DNA from: Nemertoderma westbladi
Lineage: Eukaryota; Xenacoelomorpha; Nemertodermatida; Nemertodermatidae
Direction: 5' to 3'
Assembly: GCA_032718475.1 (NCBI GenBank)
Contig: JAUCBJ010002694.1
Span: 1-42,101, forward strand
DNA: 42,101 bases
Shown: positions 20,286 to 28,705 of the stretch, piece after piece
Numbering within the stretch: position 1 is the stretch's first letter
Layout: the number at the start of each line of letters is the position of its first letter
Position numbers and translations under genes: made by a program
The notes under the pieces: generated by a model
The model's input: the letters and a program-made list of their open reading frames with translations, nothing else
Database searches by the model: none
What the model was told of the DNA's origin: nothing

Positions 20286-21289
20286 TTTCGAAAATACGAA
20301 TAATTGGTTTAATTAAAAAAGTTTAAGAGTTGAAATTTCTCAAACTCTCACATAATGATAGCAATCATAAATGTAATGTGAAAAAGTTAAAACGGCATTG
20401 AAAAAATTATCTGTTCTTTAGAGCGATTATAACGATTAGTACGATACGAATTCATAGCCAATGAAACAGGCGGGAGAATGTTTGGCCTACATTTGTGGCG
20501 GTCACAATAGAAAGAGACTTATTGACATATTTTGTCAAGTTTTATTTTATATAATAAAATTTGTGATATGTTTTTTATGATATGTATTGTTTATTAAAAT
20601 TAAGCTGTGCCACTATACACAATAAACTTAAAATAAAAAAACTTTTTTATTTGATTGTTTCTTTTTTCCTGAAATCCTAATATACATTTCATGGCCTTCG
20701 TGCAGCACGTGAGCGGTTCAATCTTGAAAAATATTTGAAAATTTAGGATTTCCATGATTGTCAATATAATAATATAACTTATCTACTATTATTATAATTA
20801 CATAATTAATATATCGAATCACCAAAATACTGTCTCATTTTCATTATTATCAGTATTATCGATACCAACAAGCTCCTCAAGTTGTTCCAGATCTTTTAAT
20901 GCATAGTATTGGAGAGGATTAGGTCTGGGGAGGTCAGCGTATCAGATATATACAAAGTAGAGTTTATTAAGAAAACTCTCTCACAAATGACGTTGTCCCG
21001 AAAACGCCGTATCTTCAACGCATTACATGTTGCATCAATCTACGGGAATACTTAATACACATGTAGTCTGGTCTGGTCTTCCTAGTCGATTTCAGAGACT
21101 GATGAGCAGCTTGCTGATGAGTCATAACTGACTACTGTAAATATTTTTAATTTGAATTTTTGAATCCACATCTTATTTCACGTAGCGGGTAATATAGGCT
21201 ATATTCGATGCAATCGTGGCCATTATAATCTTAACTTAAATTTGTTAATGCACGAAACGAGTCAGCAGTCAGGCGCGAATCCAGAGGGT
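20286..21289. other. AT-rich non-coding spacer
   Basis: Neither strand shows a recognisable gene or structured repeat. Confidence 0.5.

Positions 21290-21329
<40 letters not shown>
21290..21329. repeat. 40-base poly-G tract
   Basis: Forty uninterrupted G, preceded by CCAGAGGGT and followed by CTGAGGGGGCTCTAGCCCC. It has strong G-quadruplex potential. The true length is uncertain because such runs are hard to sequence. Confidence 0.9.
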
Positions 21330-22249
21330 CTGAGGGGGCTCTAGCCCCTCCCATAAGTCATGACCAGACCAGACCAAACCAACCCTGTATAGACGATAGA
21401 GCCTGAAAAGTGTCAGGCGTATAATATCAAATATATAGTCAAAAGAGGTTGATATTAGATATCAGAAAATAGCCTTCAGATTTGGAATCTCCATTAAATT
21501 CGCCACACCACCACAGGTGGAGATCATAAAAAAATATGGATCCAAAATATATAGCGCTAACACCCCATCCTCCCTTACCAGTAGTAGGGTCTTGGCCGGC
21601 TCTGCGACAGTTGGACCCCACTGACACCCATTGGGTGTCATATGACACCCAATTATCACCCTATGGGTGTCATTGGGTGTCATTGGCGCCAGACTGTCTG
21701 GGTGACACCTCCCAATTAGGCTAATTAGACCCTAATTGACAGGTGTCATCAATTAATTAGTACAATTAAACCCTAACAGGTGTCATATGACTCCTAATTA
21801 GGGTTTAATTGATTATCCTAATTAATCAGACTGATTAGCGCCCTGACACACAATGGGTCAATCAGTGTTGTCCAACTGTCGCAGAGCCGGCTCAAGAGGG
21901 TGTCATAAGTGACACCGCAGCTCTTTTATTCATTAATACTTATTTATTTATATTTAATTTTAATTAATTGTACTTTATTTTACTTTATTTATTCATTTGT
22001 ACTTTATTTTATATTAATTATTCATTTGTACTTTATGGGTATACAGCTCCCTTACTGGTAACTAATTACTCTTATCTATATCCAGACAGCTTTTTCGTTG
22101 ACCTTTGACCTTTGACCCCTCAATTAGCTTTAACCAAGCAACAGCATATTAATGATAGTTGTATCCAAGCGCCCCTGCCCCCACCCCGTGACAGCTCTGA
22201 TTACTAATTACTCGTACATATATCCAACCGCCTGCAGTTCCATAGTCTG

Positions 22250-22262
22250 CCGCTAGAGGGCG
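22250..22262 (+). promoter_or_regulatory. CTCF-like core motif, left arm
   Basis: CCGCTAGAGGGCG matches the degenerate CTCF core CCRSYAGRKGGCR at every position. A second copy at 23,202-23,214 (CCGCTAGAGGGCT) differs at the last base. Both point inward on the plus strand. Binding is inferred from the motif only. Confidence 0.4.
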
Positions 22263-23309
22263 TATTATCTGAAAATTAACATCTTCTCTAACTTTGTTAT
22301 TTTCAATTTAACTATTTATTTCTACCTAATTTTAATTAATTATTTGTATTCTATTTTACTTTATTTATTCATTTGTACTTTATTTTAAATTAATTAATTG
22401 TATTACTTTTATTTTATATATTGATTTCTATTTTTAGATTAATTAGTTTTTATATTACTTACCGCTACTAAATGAGATCATTATTGGAAGCATCTAACCA
22501 TAGACTTGCAGCCTTATTTAGCCATAGGGTATACAGCTCCCCTACTGGTAACTATTTTGGAGTTAATGTTAGCAAAGGGCCTAAACTTAAGACAAGCTAT
22601 CGCCTAGGTTACCAGTTACGCATGAATGAGCAATTTATCGGGGCCCCTTTTAAAATTCTTTGTGCTGCGTCAGGATTGCCTCATTTAAGGAAGCCGCATC
22701 CCTATCGATAATCTAATTATGGTATCGCTAACCATTTTCAGTATACTGTATAATTAAATAGGGCCCTCTTTTAATACATAAGTTTATATATACAGTTTAT
22801 CTTCAATTTAATTTGTTTTTATTTACAACCCTAATTGTTCTACTGTAATTTATGTTTTATAATATCAAGCTATATCCGGTTAATCCATATTAATTTACTT
22901 TGTACTGAGGTTATCGAGGGCGCTCTTTCCAATGGTCCTATTCTCAAAACGATCTAACCCACTGTATAATTAATTACTTAAGACTGCGAGGTATGCGTAA
23001 TTAACACATCTCATTTACCAGTTTTCCTTAAAAACTATGAAGTTATATTGCTTAAGAGTTCTAAGGGGCGAGCCATGAGGCTAGATGTTTGAGGCTTATT
23101 TAGATATATTATTACTTAATTTGACCCCCCAATCGGCATCTACTATGGCATAGGCTATATCTTTTGCAGAGTCACAGAGTAGTATGAAGTTCCCCAGTCT
23201 GCCGCTAGAGGGCTTAATGTCTCAAAGTGAAAACCATACGGTAGCCATGAATTGGTTACTAGGCAATAATACTGCATTTTGCAACGTTAGACCTATTGCT
23301 GACCGAACG

Positions 23310-23391
23310 AAAACTGCCCTGGTTCATGCAGGGGTCGAACCCATGACATACGAGAGATGTGAATTCTACGCAACCACTACACCAAGGTGGA
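23310..23391 (-). ncRNA. tRNA-like Pol III unit, left arm of element B
   Basis: On the minus strand: A box TGGTGTAGTGG (23,374-23,384), B box GGTTCGACCCC (23,331-23,341) and TTTT terminator (23,310-23,313), predicting an RNA of about 80 nt running outward. A convincing anticodon arm is absent, so a functional tRNA is unlikely. Confidence 0.55.
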
Positions 23392-23454
23392 ACAGTAACC
23401 TTCGAATTTGTTCGTTGACGTTCGAATTTGTAAGACTCTCATTTAAGACTTGAC

Positions 23455-23683
23455 ACAGACTATGCCTCACCGAGGCATAGACTATGACTCACTGAGGCAT
23501 AGACTATGCCTCACTGAGGCATAGACTATGCCTCACTGAGGCACTGAGGCATAGACTATGACTCACTGAGGCATAGACTATGCCTCACTGAGGCATAGAC
23601 TATGCCTCACTGAGGCATAGACTATGCCTCACTGAGGCATAGACTATGCCTCACTGAGGCATAGACTATGCCTCACCATGGAT
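23455..23683. repeat. Left array of 22-bp palindromic repeats (element B)
   Basis: About ten units. Each consists of the half-site TGAGGCATAG, a central A and the complementary half-site CTATGCCTCA, joined by one or two bases. Two units carry TGACTCA in place of TGCCTCA. The array abuts the inner end of the left arm and is matched by a longer, oppositely oriented array on the right. Confidence 0.93.
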
Positions 23684-24124
23684 GGGCTTTACCACTGTAC
23701 TCGCATCTGCTGTCTCATTGGCTGCTCGATGCCTCAGATTAAGGGTCTAAGACCTTCAAGCTGGTCATTTGCTTAGTTTTATAATTAGAAGGTCGTGAGT
23801 TCGAACCCTAGAAGAGCATTTTTCTTTTTCCTAGCTCTTGGTTAACTCTAGTATACACTCTAGCTTTGACTCTCCCGCCGGCTATAGTTATAGTATGCAA
23901 CCTTGGGAGTTAATGTGAGTAAAGACCAAGAGATTAGACTTCAGGCTCCCTCTATTGGTTCATTCTTCTTAACTTTATATAATAACTCAACCCGTATTTA
24001 AAGTTTTGAAAATTATGACTTAGTCGACTAATTTTCCAAAGTATATTATAAAAACATATAATTTCTTGAATAAATAGACCTAATAGTAATAAATATTGTG
24101 GGGTAAATACATTTATAATACTAA

Positions 24125-24226
24125 TATAATTATTATGGATAAATAGTCCTAATACTATTATAATTGTTATGGATAAATAGTCCTAATACTAATATAATTG
24201 TTTTGGATAAATAGCCCTAACACTAT
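24125..24226. repeat. 34-bp tandem repeat, three copies
   Basis: TATAAT-starting units begin at 24,125, 24,159 and 24,193, each containing GGATAAATAG and CCTAA. A decayed partial copy lies near 24,070-24,100. The repeats lie just downstream of the minus-strand gene. Confidence 0.85.
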
Positions 24227-24253
24227 TATGAAAGGAACTCAAACAAACAAATG

Positions 24254-25306
24254 TCAATAGCGTCGTCCTGCGCGGGCATTTACTGAACGAGAGTTTTTTA
24301 TCATAGGTCTTCGAAAATTAGTAAAAGCTGGTTGATTTACTTTACTTTCATCTTCCTCGTTACCCAACTGTTTCTTAATTTTATTCAATTGTTCATTAAT
24401 TTTCAGTAATTTACTTTTATTTCCCAGAACCTGTCTTAATATCTCTTCTCTATTTTCCTCATTTTCTTCCATTTGTTTAATAAATTTCCGCATTTGATTT
24501 TTGTTTCCTAATATTTGTCTCAATATCTCTTCTTTATTTTCATCATTCTCTTCTAAATGTTTAATAAATTTCTGTAATTTAATTTTACTTCCTAGAACTT
24601 GGGTCAATGTCGCCTCTTTATTTTCTTCATTTTCCTTCAAATGTTTAATAATTTTCCGCAATTGATTCTTATTTCCAAGTAATTGCCTCTTTATTTCCTC
24701 ATTATCATCATTTTCATCCTCTTCTCCACTTTCCTGATCTTCACTTTCTTCACCCTCTTTCTGACCTTCACTTTCTTCATCCTCTTCCCCGCCTTCACTT
24801 TCTTCATCGTCTTCCTGTTCTTCACTTTCTTCATCCTCTTCCTGTTCTTCACTTTCTTCATTCTCTTCCTGACCTTCGCTATCTTCACCCTCTTCTTGAC
24901 CTTCACTTTCTTCATCATCATCCTGATCTTCACTTTCTTCGTTCTCAACCTCACTCTCTTCAACTTCATCCTGACCCTCACTATTTTCATTCTCCATCTC
25001 ATCATCCTCTTCTTCTCCATCTTTCTCACTCAAATTTTCCTCATTTTCTAGGGGTAACTGTTTTTGTATCCCTTTCAAAATATTCATAACTTTATGAAAT
25101 TTACTTTCCATTGTCTGTTTTATATTTAATATATCACGCTCATCTCTCTTTTTCTTTTCATCTTCACTAAAAATATCTTCGGATTTTTTAAATTTTTTTG
25201 GTAATGGAGCCATTAGTTTTTCCTTTCCATGTGTTTCCATATGACGAGATAAATTGTCTTGTCTCATTTCTTTATTACAGACCAAACAAGTTTCATGTCT
25301 ATGCAT
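24254..25306 (-). CDS. Zinc-finger-like / acidic-repeat / coiled-coil protein of element B
   Basis: The product has 350 residues, ATG at 25,306, no intron needed. Residues 7-26 form a C2H2-like finger, C7-x2-C10-x11-H22-x3-H26 (CLVCNKEM...LSRHMETH), one residue shorter than usual between the pairs. A basic patch follows (37-53). Residues ~110-200 are about nine copies of an acidic 9-residue repeat (pattern EESEGQEED), very rich in Glu, Asp and Ser. Residues 210-310 are four repeats of exactly 28 residues starting LGNK/LGSK at 210, 238, 266 and 294; 28 residues are four heptads, so a parallel coiled coil is likely. The tail is basic (RRP...NARAGRRY). It is the only gene in the element. The family is not recognised. 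The layout suggests a DNA-binding, oligomerising protein with an acidic middle, but no catalytic motif is visible, so it is not an evident transposase. The dense repeats carry no internal stops, so selection for coding is plausible. Confidence 0.72.
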   Translation of the reverse strand: MHRHETCLVCNKEMRQDNLSRHMETHGKEKLMAPLPKKFKKSEDIFSEDEKKKRDERDILNIKQTMESKFHKVMNILKGIQKQLPLENEENLSEKDGEEEDDEMENENSEGQDEVEESEVENEESEDQDDDEESEGQEEGEDSEGQEENEESEEQEEDEESEEQEDDEESEGGEEDEESEGQKEGEESEDQESGEEDENDDNEEIKRQLLGNKNQLRKIIKHLKENEENKEATLTQVLGSKIKLQKFIKHLEENDENKEEILRQILGNKNQMRKFIKQMEENEENREEILRQVLGNKSKLLKINEQLNKIKKQLGNEEDESKVNQPAFTNFRRPMIKNSRSVNARAGRRY

Positions 25307-25424
25307 TATATAGCAATGTCAATTGAAAATATTGAATTTTAGCTAAATGATTTTACAAAATTTTAAATAAATTAAACTTTTATGAAAATAAATAAAACTT
25401 TTTAATATAAAACTTAGAGAATGA

Positions 25425-25544
25425 CTGGGAATGCGTTGAACGGGGGTTATTATAGAGGGAGGCTAGAATGGATTATCCAATCAGAGTGCGAGGGTGAGTT
25501 AGGCAGCCAATCAGGACTCGAGGGAGGAAAGTTAAACAGCCAAT
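25425..25544 (-). promoter_or_regulatory. Probable promoter of the element B gene (TATA-like, three CCAAT boxes)
   Basis: Upstream of the minus-strand ATG lie a TATAATAA-like sequence (around 25,447-25,455) and three CCAAT pentamers on the plus strand at 25,477-25,481, 25,507-25,511 and 25,540-25,544. The latter two sit in the repeated context CAGCCAAT. A 22-bp block at 25,425-25,446 (CTGGGAATG...GAACGGGGG) recurs with two changes at 27,563-27,584 in the right arm. Confidence 0.45.
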
Positions 25545-25762
25545 GAGAGAGCAGATGCGAGTACAGGGGTAAAGTGCCCGCCCATCCATGGTGAGATAAC
25601 GTCACACTAACTCTCAAGGATAGTTATACTCACCATTCAAATATCCCTCGCAAACCAGATTCCCCCCAGCATCTAACGTATTCCACTTCAATGCAAAATA
25701 TATAGAGCTTTAGTTGGATTTGAACCTGTGCTTGTAAACTTTTTTGTGCTCGTATATTGAAG

Positions 25763-26715
25763 TGAGGCATAGACTATGCCTCACTGAGGCATAGTCTATG
25801 CCTCAGTGCCTTAGTGAGGCATAGTCTATGCCTCAATGAGTCATAGTCTATGCCTCAGTGCCTCAGTGAGGCATAGTCTATGCCTCAGTGAGTCATAGTC
25901 TATGCCTCAGTGCCTCAGTGAGGCATAGTCTATGCCTCAGTGAGGTCTAGTCTATGCCTCAGTGAGGCAGAGTCTATCCCTCACTGCCTCAGTGAGGCAC
26001 TGAGTGAGGCATAGACTATGCCTCAGTGAGTCATAGTCTATGCCTCATGCCTCAGTGAGGCATAGTCTATGCCTCAGTGAGGCATAGTCTATGCCTCAGT
26101 GAGTCATAGTCTATGCCTCAGTGCCTCAGTGGGGCAGTGAGGCATAGTCTATGCCTCAGTGAGGCATAGTCTATGCCTCAGTGAGTCATAGTCTATGCCT
26201 CAGTGAGTCATAGTCTATGCCTCAGTGCCTCAGTGAGGCCTAGTCTATGCCTCAGTGAGGCCTAGTCTATGCCTCAGTGAGGCATAGTCTATGCCTCAGT
26301 GAGGCATAGTCTATACCTCAGTGAGTCAGTGAGGCATAGTCTATGCCTCAGTGAGGCCTAGTCTACGCCTCAGTGAGGCATAGTCTATGCCTCAGTGCCT
26401 CAGTGAGGCATAGTCTATGCCTCAGTGAGGCATAGTCTATGCCTCAGTGAGTCATAGTCTATGCCTCAGTGCCTCAGTGAGGCATAGTCTATGCCTCAGT
26501 GAGGCATAGTCTATGCCTCAGTGAGGCATAGTCTATGCCTCAGTGAGTCATAGTCTATGCCTCAGTGAGTCATAGTCTATGCCTCAGTGAGTCATAGTCT
26601 ATGCCTCAGTGCCTCATAGTCTATGCCTCAGTGAGGCATAGTCTATGCCTCAGTGCCTCAATGAGGCATAGTCTATGCCTCAGTGAGTCATAGTCTATGC
26701 CTCGGTGAGGCATAG
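25763..26715. repeat. Right array of 22-bp palindromic repeats (element B)
   Basis: About 43 units of the same palindrome as on the left but mostly with a central T on the plus strand, so the array as a whole is inverted. Shortened units (CAGTGCCTCAGTG) interrupt it. Twelve units contain TGAGTCA. The array touches the inner end of the right arm and is roughly four times longer than the left array. Confidence 0.93.
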
Positions 26716-26782
26716 TCTGTGTCAAGTCTTAAATGAGAGTCTTACAAATTCGAACGTCAACGAGCAAATTCGAAGGTTACTG

Positions 26783-26865
26783 TTCCACCTTGGTGTAGTG
26801 GTTGCGTTGAATTCACATCTCCCGTATGTCATGGGTTCGATCCCCGCATGAACCAGGGCAGTTTT
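26783..26865 (+). ncRNA. tRNA-like Pol III unit, right arm of element B
   Basis: A box TGGTGTAGTGG (26,791-26,801), consensus B box GGTTCGATCCC (26,834-26,844) and TTTT at 26,862-26,865. The predicted transcript of ~83 nt would run outward, mirroring the left-arm unit. The sequence before the terminator includes GAACCA, reminiscent of a tRNA 3' end, but an anticodon stem is not apparent. Confidence 0.55.
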
Positions 26866-26960
26866 CGTTCGGTCAGCAATAGGCCTAACGTTGCAAAATG
26901 CAGTATTATTGCCTAGTAACCAATTCATGGCTATCGTATGGTTTTCACTTTGAGATATTT

Positions 26961-26973
26961 CGCCCTCTAGCGG
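26961..26973 (-). promoter_or_regulatory. CTCF-like core motif, right arm (copy 1)
   Basis: The plus strand reads CGCCCTCTAGCGG, the reverse complement of CCGCTAGAGGGCG. It matches the CTCF core consensus and faces the left-arm sites. Confidence 0.4.
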
Positions 26974-27193
26974 CAGACGGGGGAACTTCAGACTACTCTG
27001 TGACCCTGCAAAAGATATAGCCTATGCCGTAATAGATGCCGATTGGGGGGTCAAATTAAGTAATAATATATCTTAATAAGTCTCAAACATCTTGCCTCAT
27101 GGCTCGCCCCTTAGAACTCTTGAGCAATATAACTTCATGGTTTTGCGGATTGTAAATATCAAAGCTAGAGAAGATGTTAATTTTTAAACAATA

Positions 27194-27206
27194 CGCCCTC
27201 TAGCGG
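27194..27206 (-). promoter_or_regulatory. CTCF-like core motif, right arm (copy 2)
   Basis: A second exact CGCCCTCTAGCGG in the right arm, the inverted counterpart of the left-arm copy at 22,250-22,262 with the same neighbours (CAGACTATGGAACTGCAGGCGG). Confidence 0.4.
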
Positions 27207-27859
27207 CAGACTATGGAACTGCAGGCGGTTGGATATAGGTAACAGTAATTAGTAATCAGAGCTGTCACGGGGTGGGGGCGGGGGGCGCTTGGATACAACT
27301 ATCATTAATATGCTGTTGCTTGGTTAAAGCTAATTGGGGGGGTCAAAGGTCAAAGGTCAGCGATAAAGCTGTCTGGATATAGATAAGAGTAATTAGTTGC
27401 CAGTAAGGGAGCTGTATACCCATAAAGTACAAATGAATAATTAAAGTAAAATAAAGTACAAATAATTAATTAAAATTAAATATAAATAAATAGGTATTAA
27501 TGAATAAAAGAGTAATGATGGCAGAGGAGGGGTCCCCCGCCGATGAACGTAGTTGATAGTTGCTGGGAATGTGGTGAACGGGGGATGCAATAGGTAATTA
27601 TATAGCTAAATATAGACATGATGTCATAGTGATCTCATTGGTAATATAAAAACTACTTAATCTAAAAATAGAAATCAATGTATAAAGTAAAAGTAATATA
27701 TACAATTAATTAATTTAAAATAAAGTACAAATGAATAATTAATTTAGAATTAAATACAAATAAAATAAAATGCAAATAATTAATTAAAATTAAGTATAAA
27801 TAAATAAGTATTAATGAATAAAAGAGCCGCGGTGTCACTTATGACACCCTCTTGGGCCT

Positions 27860-28130
27860 CTCGGCGACAGTTAGACCCAACTCATGACTCATCGCTTAGG
27901 AATGTGACGCCTTGGGTGTCATTGGCGCCAGACTGTCTGGGTGACACCTCCCAATTAGGCTAATTAGACCCTAATTAGGGTTTAATTGTACTAATTAATT
28001 GATGACACCTGTCAATTAGGGTCTAATTAGCCTAATTGGGAGGTGTCACCCAGACAGTCTGGCGCCAATGACACCCAAGGCGTCACATTCCTAAGCGATG
28101 AGTCATGAGTTGGGTCTAACTGTCGCCGAG
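27860..28130. repeat. Perfect 117-bp terminal inverted repeat (hairpin) at right end of element B
   Basis: 27,860-27,976 and 28,014-28,130 are exact reverse complements over 117 bp, separated by a 37-bp spacer. The stem contains CTCGGCGACAGTTAGACCC at its base and the smaller palindrome-like CATTGGCGCCAGACTGTCTGG. The 20 bases outside it lead to the AGTAGTAGGG terminus. Confidence 0.95.
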
Positions 28131-28306
28131 CCGGCCAAGACCCTACTACTAGTTATGTATATTTCACTATTAACCATTGATTATTATTATTTTTATAGCG
28201 CATCTAAGAAATACTTTATTAGAAACCACGGGATTTGTGTGAGTGAATTGAGCTCAACTTATTAAATTGTTTTGTAAATATCCCTACTTCTGATCTATGT
28301 TCGCTT

Positions 28307-28504
28307 TTATTTATATGAAATACTGTACGTCGTGCATAAGCTTATACATATTTCAGATTTGTAGATTTCCTGGACAGGGAGTATATTGAGTCGCTTATAC
28401 ATAGGAACACATGAACTACGGGAATGATTAAAAGTTATTTTGCTAAATACGGGAAGGACACTGATTGGACGATAATTGGACGTATCCATTGGGTCTCCGC
28501 CTTT
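28307..28504 (-). pseudogene. Decayed reverse-transcriptase fragment of a non-LTR retrotransposon
   Basis: On the minus strand, KGGDP-MDTSNYRPISVLPVFSKI matches the conserved NYRPISLLPxxSKI block near the start of LINE reverse transcriptase domains. Downstream NILPVQEIYKSE corresponds loosely to the region leading to QxGFR, but with frame damage. An in-frame stop lies just upstream. Only ~65 codons are recognisable; the catalytic core is absent. Confidence 0.7.
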
Positions 28505-28705
28505 TTATATGGGGAAATCTTTCGCACACTTGAGGATGTCTGGAAAAAATCATCTCGATATACTCAGGTTGAAGAGGTAATTTAAGTGTATAGAGAGGGG
28601 TTTGTTAATTTAATTGGGAACGTATCATTAATTCCAGATGACTCATTGAGTTGTAATAGAAGATATTCAACCTAAAAAGAAGAAAAATAAGAAAAATAAA
28701 CTAAC

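Larger units (their letters stand above)
21580..23454. repeat. Left inverted arm of element B
   Basis: Matches the reverse complement of 26,716-28,150 with an extra ~750-bp block. The outer ~310 bp is a degenerate hairpin: CCGGCTCTGCGACAGTTGG at 21,597-21,615 pairs with 21,872-21,890. It includes a perfect 22-bp palindrome at 21,631-21,652 centred on GTCATATGAC. The arm also has an internal duplication (GGTATACAGCTCCC near 22,038 and 22,528), AT-rich ATTCATTTGTACTTTATT repeats and CTCF-like motifs. A 79-codon frame at 22,472-22,711 has no recognisable content. Confidence 0.75.
21580..28150. mobile_element. Foldback transposon 'element B' (6.6 kb), long inverted arms, one internal gene
   Basis: Both ends read AGTAGTAGGGTCTTGGCCGGC inward (left from 21,580; right, reverse-complemented, to 28,150). 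The arms run 21,580-23,454 and 26,716-28,150 and align inverted over most of their length. The right arm lacks ~750 bp that the left arm keeps (about 22,280-23,030). Further in, inverted 22-bp palindrome arrays and a short inverted block (23,684-23,725 with 25,535-25,597, CACCATGGATGGGC) enclose a single gene on the minus strand. AG-starting ends with a 3-bp tandem repeat recall Polinton/Maverick termini, but no polymerase, integrase, ATPase or capsid gene is present. No target-site duplication is visible (CTTACC left, AGTTAT right). Confidence 0.8.
26716..28150. repeat. Right inverted arm of element B
   Basis: Inverted match to the left arm. A deletion relative to left arm and element A is marked by the junction near 27,140-27,160 (TTCATGGTTTTGCGG). 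It holds a tRNA-like unit, two CTCF-like motifs, AT-rich TTTAATT repeats and a perfect terminal hairpin. It also has a ~100-bp insertion-like segment around 27,510-27,650 containing a second copy of the promoter-proximal CTGGGAATG block. Confidence 0.78.

Noticed and set aside
22472-22711. A 79-codon gene in the left arm of element B
   Set aside because: No recognisable domain; the region is missing from the right arm and contains a duplicated non-coding block (GGTATACAGCTCCC).
24683-25051. Plus-strand Phe/Leu/Ile-rich frame (122 codons) and a second minus-strand Lys/Met-rich frame
   Set aside because: They are antisense and frame-shifted readings of the acidic GAA-rich repeat in the element B gene.
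23310-26865. Functional tRNA genes in the arms
   Set aside because: A and B boxes and terminators fit, but I could not form a proper anticodon arm and the acceptor stem has several mismatches.
21580-28150. Polinton/Maverick or virus-derived element as a firm call
   Set aside because: Only the AG-starting ends and long inverted arms fit; there is no polymerase, integrase, packaging ATPase, protease or capsid gene, and no 6-bp duplication was seen at the edges.
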